Positions 5,988 to 13,925 of a stretch of DNA of 25,679 nt are shown here, piece after piece. The position numbers and the translations under genes are program-made. The number at the start of each line of letters is the position of its first letter. The stretch's first letter is position 1. Below the pieces are notes generated by a model that was not told the DNA's origin, searched no databases, and saw only the letters and a program-made list of their open reading frames with translations. Source of the stretch: CAYOHG01 sp964465125 (lineage in GTDB: Bacteria; Planctomycetota; Phycisphaerae; UBA1845; Fen-1342); the NCBI GenBank assembly GCA_964465125.1, contig CAYXIO010000056.1:1-25679 (forward strand), read 5' to 3'.

Positions 5988-8447
5988 TCAGGGCTCCAGT
6001 CCGTTCTCGGCCGGATAGGTCCATCCGGGCAGCGTTACGTCCTTGCACGAGTAGTCCATCTTCGGTCGGGCCGCGCCTCGATCGAGCAGCGCGAGCAGTC
6101 CGGTCCGGATGAACGGGTTCTTCCTGGGGTTGAAGGTCTCGCCGGTGTCCCTGGCCAGGGCTTCATCGTCGGTCCCGCGCGCCAACTCCTGCTTGAACAG
6201 CGCCCGAGAGTAGGGGGCGTCCTTGGCCATCTGGCGCGCCTGCTCGTAGCCGCGGCGAAGCGCCGTCAGCTCGTCATCGAAAACGCCGTTGCTCAGGCCG
6301 ACCTGGTAGGCGCGGTCGGGCGTCATGCCCTGGTCGAAGATCTCGAAGATGGCGGAATCCCCCAGGCCGAGCCGCTTGAGCTCGCCGGCGGCTCCGAAAC
6401 CGGGCAGAATGGCGTAGTCCAGCTCGGGCTGGTTGTAGACGGATTTCTGCTGCCAGCAGGAGGCGCGTTCGAGCGCGTCGTAGACGAAGCCGAAGGCCCG
6501 CACGTCGTAGCGCAGGTCGAGGAAGTAGGTGAACTCCGCGCCGCCGCCCCATTTCTCGCCGAACACGCCGATCGAGGCGACCGGACTCTGCTGAATCATG
6601 CGGAAGCAGGCGACGCCATTGCGGCTTGATGCGGCCGCCTCTTCCTCAGAGAGCGGGACATAGCCGGCGGCGCGGTCGAACCAGCCGCGGTTGAATTCGC
6701 GCGCATCGGCTCCGAGCATGCGCATGCCGCCGCCGGCCGCGGTGAACAGCACGGCGCCGCATCGGCTGTCCCGGTGCAACTCCAGCACGCGGGCAAACGC
6801 ATGCGCCAACTGGTCGATCACGGCGCGATTGAAGACGTTGCCCCGGAGCGGGTTGTTGAAGCAAATGGTCGCCACACGGTCGCGCGAGGAGGGTTCGTGG
6901 AACTTCAGGTCGAGATAGCGGCCGGCGTATTCCCCGGTAGCGAGGTCCAGCTCGGCCACCGGCGTCTGGTAGTACTTGCCGTAGCCCAGCAGGCGCGTGA
7001 GGTTTCGCCGCTTCAGCTCGAAGAGCAGGCAGGGTTTTCCCTTGCGCGGCCCGCAGGCGCCTTCCAGGTCGAGCAGCTCGACCATCAAGGGATCGTCGGC
7101 GTTCTCGTCCTGCGCCCGGCGGATCAGCTCGAGCAGCCCGTCCAGCGTCAGCACCCGGATCAGTGCGTCGACCGCCTCGATGATGCCGACTTTGAACCGA
7201 AGGCCCGCCCGCGTGGCCGCATTGATCTGTCCCGGTGTCGCGACCCGGTCCTCGATCAGGTCGAGCGCGTAGAGACACAGCGGCAGCACGTACTTGCGGA
7301 AGGCCCGACCGCCGGCGTCGTCCGCGCAAGCGACGTGCACGAGCGACTCGGCACTCTTGATTCTCCCGCAGCGGCGATCGCGCTCGGCGGCCTCGTAGTA
7401 CGACCAGAAATCCCGGCGCGAGATCTCCATGATCTCGACGTAGTCGCCGCAGGAAGGATCGAGCACCTTGTGCGGCCTGGGACGCTCGTCGTCGCTCCAC
7501 TGGAAGAAGCCCTTGCGCGACTTGCCTGCGAGCCCGTTGGCGCCTTCCTTTTCCAGCCTGGCGATCCAATCGGGATAGTGCTTGCCGTTGCGTAGGTAGA
7601 GATTGCGCAGCCGGTCGGTCTCCGGCAGCGCCTCGCCGAAGTGCCGCGACGACTCGGTGTAAGGCATGTGGCCCGTCTGATCCAGCACCTGAAAGGGATT
7701 GGCGGTGAAGAGGTCCCATACGCCGCCCAACTGAACGATGTCGCGCGCGGATTGAACGTCCCACGAGACGATCGCCGCCATCGCCTGGAAGAGCGGGTCG
7801 GTGACGTAGCCGTGATGGTCGATCGGCAGGGCGATGACGGTTTTTTCGAGAATCTGGTCGGCGAAGATCACGCCCAGCGAAAAAGTCGCGCTGGAGGCGT
7901 ACTTGCCCTTCATCACGTCGATCAGGCGATTGGCAGCGAAGGGGTAATAGCCGTGCACCGTCAGGAACTTCTCACGAAGCGCGGCTCGGCTGAAGAGCCG
8001 GGCGAGCTCCTCGGTCGTGTGCGAGGACGTGTTGGAGAACACCGCCGCGAGTCGCTCGGCATCGACGTGCTTTTCGATCGCGCTGAAGATCGTCTTTTTC
8101 ACGTCGATGCGCTCGGTGGCGGCCTCCCAGATGATGTCGGCGTCGGCGAGGTCAGCGTAGCTCTGCGAATAGCTCACGCGCGAGGCGAGGGTGTCCGCGT
8201 CCTGCTGGCGAAGCTGGTTCTTGGAGACCTGTCGGCGCCAGGTCGCGGCAAAGCCGGCGCGGCAGCGCTCCAGCGCCTCGCAGGAGACGTCCAGCACGAC
8301 CACGTGGCAGTCCGTTTTTTTGAGCAGATCCTCGATGATCCCCTGGCCCATCGTGCCGGCGCCAACGACCGCAATCCGGCGGATCTCGTTGATGCGGCGG
8401 ACGGCCGGCTCGATGGACTTGTCGCCGAAAGCGAACGCTCTTCTCAT
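5988..8447 (-). CDS. Bifunctional 3-hydroxyacyl-CoA dehydrogenase / enoyl-CoA hydratase, FadN-like domain order
   Basis: An 819-residue two-enzyme fusion. The N-terminal Rossmann domain has AVVGAGTMGQG (NAD motif GxGxxG at 29-34), then SNTSSHTTEEL and HGYYP, which takes the place of the usual catalytic HFFNP. A 3-hydroxyacyl-CoA dehydrogenase C-terminal domain follows (KGFFQW; about 330-480). The last ~290 residues are a crotonase domain with the oxyanion-hole segment GEKWGGGAEFTYFLD (from about residue 620) and a QPE motif carrying the expected glutamate. This order (dehydrogenase first, hydratase last) is that of FadN/YusL, the reverse of FadB/FadJ. In context it likely oxidises and dehydrates ring-opened intermediates such as 3-hydroxypimelyl-CoA. 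The usual Glu of the His-Glu pair appears as Asp (LIDVM). It starts 14 nt after the thiolase. Confidence 0.85.
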   Translation of the reverse strand: MRRAFAFGDKSIEPAVRRINEIRRIAVVGAGTMGQGIIEDLLKKTDCHVVVLDVSCEALERCRAGFAATWRRQVSKNQLRQQDADTLASRVSYSQSYADLADADIIWEAATERIDVKKTIFSAIEKHVDAERLAAVFSNTSSHTTEELARLFSRAALREKFLTVHGYYPFAANRLIDVMKGKYASSATFSLGVIFADQILEKTVIALPIDHHGYVTDPLFQAMAAIVSWDVQSARDIVQLGGVWDLFTANPFQVLDQTGHMPYTESSRHFGEALPETDRLRNLYLRNGKHYPDWIARLEKEGANGLAGKSRKGFFQWSDDERPRPHKVLDPSCGDYVEIMEISRRDFWSYYEAAERDRRCGRIKSAESLVHVACADDAGGRAFRKYVLPLCLYALDLIEDRVATPGQINAATRAGLRFKVGIIEAVDALIRVLTLDGLLELIRRAQDENADDPLMVELLDLEGACGPRKGKPCLLFELKRRNLTRLLGYGKYYQTPVAELDLATGEYAGRYLDLKFHEPSSRDRVATICFNNPLRGNVFNRAVIDQLAHAFARVLELHRDSRCGAVLFTAAGGGMRMLGADAREFNRGWFDRAAGYVPLSEEEAAASSRNGVACFRMIQQSPVASIGVFGEKWGGGAEFTYFLDLRYDVRAFGFVYDALERASCWQQKSVYNQPELDYAILPGFGAAGELKRLGLGDSAIFEIFDQGMTPDRAYQVGLSNGVFDDELTALRRGYEQARQMAKDAPYSRALFKQELARGTDDEALARDTGETFNPRKNPFIRTGLLALLDRGAARPKMDYSCKDVTLPGWTYPAENGLEP

Positions 8448-8461
8448 GATGATGGCCTTGG

Positions 8462-9712
8462 CTACTTCTTTTCGGTGTCACAGATCACGACCGCGACGCC
8501 TTGTCCGCCGCCGATGCAGGCGGAGGCGCAGCCGTATCGCACGTCGCGGCGTGCCATTTCGTACATCAGGTCGGTGATGAGCCGTGCGCCGGTGGCGGCC
8601 AGCGGATGGCCGACGGCGATGGCGCCGCCGTTGACGTTCACCCGGTCGCGGTCGAGCTTCAGCTCTTTTTCCACGCCCAGGTACTGCGCTGCGAAAGCCT
8701 CGTTGATCTCCCACAGATCCACGTCGCCTTGCTCGATACCGGCGCGCGCCAGCGCTTGTGCGATCGACGGCACCGGGCCTCTGCCCATCACGCGCGGCTC
8801 GACGCCCGACACGCCGTAGCCCGCCAGCTCGTATCGCGCGGGCAGCCCGAGCGACTCCGCGCGCCGGCGGTCGGCGATCAGCAGCGCCGCGGCGCCGTCG
8901 CTGATCTCGCTGGCATTGCCCGGGGACACGAGCTGGTGGGGGGTCAGTCCGGGCAGCCTTTCCAGCACACCCAACGACGTCTTGCGAACACACTCGTCGC
9001 GGGCAAGGTGGACGGGCCGCCCGGCGGGGTCCCGGGCGTCAATCGCGAACATCCCGCCCAGGGCGTCGCCGCCGTTCAGATGGCTCTGCAAGTAGGCTTC
9101 GCGGGCGCGGCGGTGCGACAATTCGGCGAATTCGTCGCACTCTTGGCGCTTCACACCCAGGCGGGAGCCGTATTCATCGGCCGTCCGCATCATGCTGGTT
9201 TCGGCCAGATCATGATTCAGCGAGGCGAGCATGGTGTCCTCGACCTTTCCGCCCTCGACGAACTCCCAGAAGTTGGCCGGCGTGCGCGGCGAACGAAGGA
9301 TGCGCGGCGCGCGCGACATCGTTTCGCCGGCGACGCACAACACCACGCGGGTGGGGTCCACTTCGTCCGGCAGCAGAATCTGCTGCAACCCGCTGACAGC
9401 CGTCTGCAACCCCGAGCCGCAGATGCGCTGCACCATTAGGGCCGGTACGTCGACCGGCAGCTTGCAGCGGAGCGAGACGTTGCGCGGGAAGTAGATATCC
9501 TGCGTGCCGGGCGCGGTGAACTGATAGACGTTCGCTCCGACGACGGCGTCGATCTTCGATCGGTCGATGCCGGCGCGTGCGATCGCCTCCGCGGCCGCCA
9601 GGACGCCGAGGTCCTCAGCCGAAAAGCTGCTCAGCGTGCCGCACTTCATGCCTACCGGCGTGCGGGCCGCGCCGCAGATCACCACGCGCGGCTTGCCGTT
9701 GACTTTGCCCAT
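8462..9712 (-). CDS. Acetyl-CoA acyltransferase (thiolase)
   Basis: A 416-residue thiolase, slightly longer than the usual ~390-400. The nucleophilic cysteine is C98 in QRICGSG. The other family motifs are NEAFA (from 337), GGAIAVGHPLAATGAR with H369, and the second catalytic cysteine C399 in CASACIGGGQG. It should cleave 3-oxoacyl-CoA with CoA, for example 3-oxopimelyl-CoA to glutaryl-CoA plus acetyl-CoA in the lower benzoyl-CoA pathway. The substrate is inferred from context. It begins 3 nt after the stop of the three-module synthetase, with GAGGAC upstream as ribosome-binding site, and is followed after 14 nt by the HAD/ECH fusion. Together they form a complete beta-oxidation-like set. Confidence 0.9.
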   Translation of the reverse strand: MGKVNGKPRVVICGAARTPVGMKCGTLSSFSAEDLGVLAAAEAIARAGIDRSKIDAVVGANVYQFTAPGTQDIYFPRNVSLRCKLPVDVPALMVQRICGSGLQTAVSGLQQILLPDEVDPTRVVLCVAGETMSRAPRILRSPRTPANFWEFVEGGKVEDTMLASLNHDLAETSMMRTADEYGSRLGVKRQECDEFAELSHRRAREAYLQSHLNGGDALGGMFAIDARDPAGRPVHLARDECVRKTSLGVLERLPGLTPHQLVSPGNASEISDGAAALLIADRRRAESLGLPARYELAGYGVSGVEPRVMGRGPVPSIAQALARAGIEQGDVDLWEINEAFAAQYLGVEKELKLDRDRVNVNGGAIAVGHPLAATGARLITDLMYEMARRDVRYGCASACIGGGQGVAVVICDTEKK

Positions 9713-9715
9713 GCT

Positions 9716-12700
9716 CTAGGTCCTCTGCAACTGCGGTTGCTCGATGGCAATCACGCCCTCGGGGGTTTCGGCGGCGAAGAGCTGTTCGATGCGTGCCTTG
9801 TGGTTCTTCATGACCACGGAGCGCACGACCTTGCCCGAAGGCGTCAGCTCGCCATTGTCGAGCGTGGGCTCGCTGCCGAGCAGGGCGGCGCGGCGGATAC
9901 GCTGGTACTTGACTTCGAGCAGCGCATTGACGCGGCGCAGCTCGGCCGCGTACAGCTCGCGCACCGAGGGGTGCTCCAGCAGGGCTTCCGCCTCGACGCC
10001 ATGCGTCTTCGCCCACTCGCGCAGCCGCGAGCAGTCGGGATACAGCAGCGCGCCCACGTAGTCCTGCCCGCGGCCGACGGCCACGGCGGTGCTGACGTAC
10101 GGCGACTCGTTGACCAACACGTTCTCAATGCGCTGCGGGTGGACCTTTTCGCCGGTGCTCAGCTTGAACGCTCCGTCGCGCCGGCCCACCAGCCGCAGTC
10201 CGTTGGAGGTGAACTCGCCGAGATCGCCGCTGTGGAGCCAGCCGTCTCCATCGATCACCCGCGACGTGGCCTCCTCGTCGTCCAGGTAGCCGGACATCAC
10301 GTTGGGACCCTTCACGAGAATCTCGCCGTCGCTGTCCAGTCGAATGGTGACGCCGGGGATCGGGAAGCCGACGTATCCGCTGCGCCAGGGCCCGTCTTTG
10401 TCCGTCAGCGTGACGCAGGGGGACGTCTCGGTCAGTCCCCAGCCCTCGACGATCGGGATCCTCCGCTGCCGGTATTCGGCCTCGACGTGCGCGGGCAGCG
10501 GCGCCCCGGCCGTGAAAACGAACCGCAGGCGGTTGCCGAAGACCATCTCGGCCACCGCCGGCCGTTCGAGGCATTGATGGATGAGCTGGTCGTGCACTCG
10601 GGGCACGCTGAAAAACACCGTCGGGTGGAAGATCGACCAGTTGGCGATGAGTTGGTCGATATCGCGGCCGCGCGAGTCGTCCAGGCACTGGGTGCAGCCG
10701 TGATAGAGCGCCATGAATCGCTCGAACAGCCCGCCGAAGCTGTGGTGCCACGGGAGGTAGCTCATCATCACGTCTGACGTGCCGATGTCCCAGATCAGCT
10801 CGACGGCCTTCTGCTGCGAGATGATGTTGCGGTGGCTCAGCTTGACGCCCTTCGGCGGTCCCGTCGTGCCCGACGTATACATGATGACGCACATGTCATC
10901 GGGCTGCACCGAATCGACGCGCCGGCGCAGCGTCTCTTCCGGCACGCTGTCGGGCTGCAGGAGCTCCGCAAGGTCCAGTGCTCCCCAGGCGCGGCTCTTT
11001 GAATCGGCCTCCATGCAGTAGAAGCGCTCGACGCGCGGATGGCGGCGGCGCTCGATCTTCTCGAGCTGGCTCGTGTCCGAAACGACGACGAACCGCGGCT
11101 GTGAGTGGCCCAGCACATAATCCACCGAGGCCGGCGGATAACCGTGGAAGATCGGGATGGTGACCGCGCCGATCGAGATGGCCGCGAGCTCGACGTTGAA
11201 CATCTCGATCCGGTTCTCCGAGAGCATCGCGATGCGATCGCCCGGCTGAATGCCGCTGGCGATCAGGTTTCGGGCGATCTGGAAGACCGTGTCGGCGAAA
11301 TGGCGCCAGGAGACATCGTGCGTGACCTCGCCGGTGCGATATCGCAGGAAGGTGCGGTCGGACCAGCGGTTGGCGCGCTCGCGCAGGACGACGCCCAGGG
11401 AGGGCTCGTAATCGCCGAGCGGAATCGGGCAGGTGTGCTCCTCGCCCATCCGCCGAATGCCGATCTGCTCATCGAGCCCCTGGGCCGTGGTCTGACAGTA
11501 CGCCAGGCAGGAGTCGCGCAGCAGGCCCTTGGTCAGCGAGAAGCGCTCCTCCGGCGGCTTGAGGGTGTAGGTGGTGCTCATCGGGTCGATGCCGGCTCGG
11601 CGGTTGACGAGCTGGGAGGCGACGAAATAGACGATGCTGGTCGCCAGCTCCTTGATGTGCGAGCAGCCCGCGCGGCCGCCGACCCTCTGGGAGAGCTCAT
11701 TCAGCACGCCGCGCTCGATCCGCAGACCGACCAGGCGTTCCGCGACGGACTCGACCTCGTGGCAGACGGGGAACGGCACACGGATCATGTGCAGCCGAGA
11801 GCCGATGATCTGCTCGTCGGGCAGGTAGATGCTGAGCTCGAGCTTGACCAGGTGCGCCTGGTCCAGCAAGGTGCCGACCAGGAGCATCTGGTCGTCGTCG
11901 GGTTCGTACATTTCGATCGAGATGTTGCGTTGCGCGGATAGTTTCATTGGATGTGACCCTGGTTTCTTGCGCTTGCCATGTTCGGCTCGGTAGCGAATCG
12001 CCCGCGCGAGGGCCTCTTGCACCTGACGTCGCAGTGACTTGAAGAGCGCTTCGTCGTCCTTCAGACCGGCCATTGCGGCGTAGCGGCAGAGCGGGCTGAG
12101 AATCCACTCCTCGTTCGAAAACAACTGCACGCTCGTGAGTCCGTGATCGAGCGCGTCATGGAAGGACTTCAGCGAACTTGTGACGTGACCCGCGTGGGCG
12201 AGGATGGTCGCACGGTGCTTCGCCCAGATTTCGTCGTATGCCGCGTTGGCAGGGTAGGCGCCGCAGGAGGCGCCCACGTCGAAGACGGCTCGCGTCACGT
12301 CGTGCACGAATTCGGCCTTGCTCGGGTCCTTGCAGAGGTCGCCCATGCGCAGGTCGATCAGGCTGCCGTCGGGCTTGACGCAGTGAATCAACCCGCCGAC
12401 GTTGAGCACGATCGAGATCATGGCCTTGTCGAACTCGATCCGCGTGCCCGGCACGCCCAGCGCGTGCGTGAAGGGATACTCATGGCCGCTGAGCACGACC
12501 GCGATGCGCCGCTGCTCGAACGCGCCGCCGCCGGCGAACACCAGGCTGCCCTTGCGTTCCAGGACGTAGATGGTGTCGGCGCCCTCGCCGCGCCGCCCGC
12601 CGGCCTGAAGCGAAACCCCTCGGACCACGCGGTCGAGCAGACCGGAGATGATCTCCTCGCCAAAGCGGGGCAGGCGGCCCAGCAGCACCGCCTCGCGAAG

Positions 12701-13123
12701 CTGCTCCTCGTACGTCTGGAGCGTCTGCTCGGACAGGATTCCGTTGGGCAGCACCAGGAGTATCGGCACTTGCTGCCGCACGTCGCTCAGTCGCTCAAGC
12801 CGGCCGCGGCTCGAGAGGTTCTCGAGATAGCGCACCAGCTCGGCCGTGAACAGCCCGAGCTGGTTCGGGTTGCAGCACACCAGCAGCAGCTCGGGCATTC
12901 GGCCGAGCGCGTCGGCCTCCAGCAGATTGGAGAATATCCGGTTCTTGAGCGACCGCAGCCGGACCCGGCCTTCGTGAAGCACCTTGAGCGAGCCGGCCTC
13001 CTTGAGCGGCTGCGTGATCCCGTCGCCGCCTCGGCCGATCAGGCACTCGGCGTTCGCGTGGACCCAGAACCCGACTCCCAGGGCGCCGGGCGGGTGGATT
13101 CCCAGCTCACCCTCTTGCAGCAT
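9716..13123 (-). CDS. Three-module protein: ketopantoate-reductase-like domain + DUF2889-like domain + AMP-forming acyl-CoA synthetase
   Basis: An uninterrupted 1135-residue frame from the ATG at 13123. Residues ~1-380 look like a Rossmann-type dehydrogenase related to ketopantoate reductase: GALGVGF, then LIGRGGDGI, LPNG, KAMISIVLNVGG and a C-terminal HVTSSLKSF segment. This is a weak match by eye. Residues ~393-510 resemble DUF2889 (RVPFPVCHEVE, ELSQRVGGRAGCSH). Residues ~515-1135 are an ANL-family acyl-CoA synthetase with YTSGTTGPPKG (from about 748), GWGLTET (~893), the HSGDLG region (~960) and TPSGKVVR carrying the adenylation lysine (~1092). Internal ATGs at 11947 and 11581 lack ribosome-binding sites, so a true fusion is likely. 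The gene overlaps the upstream ATPase by 17 nt. It is the only CoA-ligase candidate in the window; its substrate is unknown. Confidence 0.8.
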   Translation of the reverse strand: MLQEGELGIHPPGALGVGFWVHANAECLIGRGGDGITQPLKEAGSLKVLHEGRVRLRSLKNRIFSNLLEADALGRMPELLLVCCNPNQLGLFTAELVRYLENLSSRGRLERLSDVRQQVPILLVLPNGILSEQTLQTYEEQLREAVLLGRLPRFGEEIISGLLDRVVRGVSLQAGGRRGEGADTIYVLERKGSLVFAGGGAFEQRRIAVVLSGHEYPFTHALGVPGTRIEFDKAMISIVLNVGGLIHCVKPDGSLIDLRMGDLCKDPSKAEFVHDVTRAVFDVGASCGAYPANAAYDEIWAKHRATILAHAGHVTSSLKSFHDALDHGLTSVQLFSNEEWILSPLCRYAAMAGLKDDEALFKSLRRQVQEALARAIRYRAEHGKRKKPGSHPMKLSAQRNISIEMYEPDDDQMLLVGTLLDQAHLVKLELSIYLPDEQIIGSRLHMIRVPFPVCHEVESVAERLVGLRIERGVLNELSQRVGGRAGCSHIKELATSIVYFVASQLVNRRAGIDPMSTTYTLKPPEERFSLTKGLLRDSCLAYCQTTAQGLDEQIGIRRMGEEHTCPIPLGDYEPSLGVVLRERANRWSDRTFLRYRTGEVTHDVSWRHFADTVFQIARNLIASGIQPGDRIAMLSENRIEMFNVELAAISIGAVTIPIFHGYPPASVDYVLGHSQPRFVVVSDTSQLEKIERRRHPRVERFYCMEADSKSRAWGALDLAELLQPDSVPEETLRRRVDSVQPDDMCVIMYTSGTTGPPKGVKLSHRNIISQQKAVELIWDIGTSDVMMSYLPWHHSFGGLFERFMALYHGCTQCLDDSRGRDIDQLIANWSIFHPTVFFSVPRVHDQLIHQCLERPAVAEMVFGNRLRFVFTAGAPLPAHVEAEYRQRRIPIVEGWGLTETSPCVTLTDKDGPWRSGYVGFPIPGVTIRLDSDGEILVKGPNVMSGYLDDEEATSRVIDGDGWLHSGDLGEFTSNGLRLVGRRDGAFKLSTGEKVHPQRIENVLVNESPYVSTAVAVGRGQDYVGALLYPDCSRLREWAKTHGVEAEALLEHPSVRELYAAELRRVNALLEVKYQRIRRAALLGSEPTLDNGELTPSGKVVRSVVMKNHKARIEQLFAAETPEGVIAIEQPQLQRT

Positions 13124-13925
13124 GACCCGCCTCCCTGGTTGGCTCGAGACTCCCATCCAGCGCGAGCAGGGCCGCGCCGAACGCGCCCGCATGCTGCGGC
13201 ATGGGCGGGAGGTGGATTTCAGCGCCAAGTGCTTCCTGCAAGGCGCGCACCATCGCCCGGCAGTGCGAAACGACACCGCCGGTCGCACCGATGACGTCGT
13301 CGTACGCGGGCATCATCTCACGCACGCGCGAGGCGATCGACCGGAACAGGCCCATCGAGATGTCCTCCTTGGGCTGTCCCTCCTTGATCCGCTCGATCAC
13401 CTCGGTCCCGGCGAACACCGTGCAGTAGCTGTTGACCACCGTGGAGCTGTTGGACGACATGGCCGCCGCGTCGATTTCCGTCAGCGGCACGCCGAGCTTG
13501 GCGGCGATCGACTCCAGGAACGTGCCGGTGCCCGCCGCACACTTGGCGTTCATGCGGTACTCGGTCACCTGCCCCTTGTGGTTCAGGCGGATGACCTTGG
13601 TGTCCTGGCCGCCGATGTCGATGATCGTGCGTACCTCCGGGCACCATTCGCGGGCGCCGCGGGCGTGGCAGGTGATCTCCGTCACGCACCGGCCGGCGAG
13701 GTCGACCCGCTGACGGCCGTACCCGGTGGACACGCAGGCGGCGATGTTGCCCCGCGACGCGCCCGCGCTGCGGAGGGCCTGGTCGAGGGCGGTTTGGACG
13801 GATTCGGCGTAATCGAATCCGGACGCGACCACGTGGCTGCCCAGAATGGACGAGCGGCCGTCGACGACGACGCATTTGGTCGCCGACGAGCCCACGTCGA
13901 TCCCGACATAGATCGGTGCATTCAT
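13107..13925 (-). CDS. BcrA/HgdC-family ASKHA ATPase (activator of the adjacent HgdB/BcrC-type protein)
   Basis: A 272-residue member of the BadF/BadG/BcrA/BcrD ATPase family and the third such gene in the window. It begins MNAPIYVGIDVGSSATK, has DIGGQDTK (103-110), and both cluster cysteines: C129 (NAKCAAGTG) and C168 (NSYCTVFAGTEV). As an HgdC-like homodimer it would use ATP to push an electron into the protein encoded just upstream. Start: ATG at 13925 inside ATGA, overlapping the stop of the upstream gene by 4 nt. The frame is open further upstream, but that part is a shadow of the neighbouring gene. The single catalytic partner and single ATPase match HgdC or double-cubane-protein reductases better than the four-subunit benzoyl-CoA reductase. 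Confidence 0.88.
   Translation of the reverse strand: MNAPIYVGIDVGSSATKCVVVDGRSSILGSHVVASGFDYAESVQTALDQALRSAGASRGNIAACVSTGYGRQRVDLAGRCVTEITCHARGAREWCPEVRTIIDIGGQDTKVIRLNHKGQVTEYRMNAKCAAGTGTFLESIAAKLGVPLTEIDAAAMSSNSSTVVNSYCTVFAGTEVIERIKEGQPKEDISMGLFRSIASRVREMMPAYDDVIGATGGVVSHCRAMVRALQEALGAEIHLPPMPQHAGAFGAALLALDGSLEPTREAGHAARG

Noticed and set aside
4683..6629. A 648-codon open frame on the plus strand
   Set aside because: It is antisense to bzdO, bzdN and the HAD/ECH gene; its translation is a low-complexity shadow without motifs.
13124..13288. Arg/Cys-rich 55-residue N-terminal extension of the three-module protein
   Set aside because: It overlaps the ATPase coding sequence and looks like shadow translation; the ATG at 13123 gives a short, operon-typical overlap.
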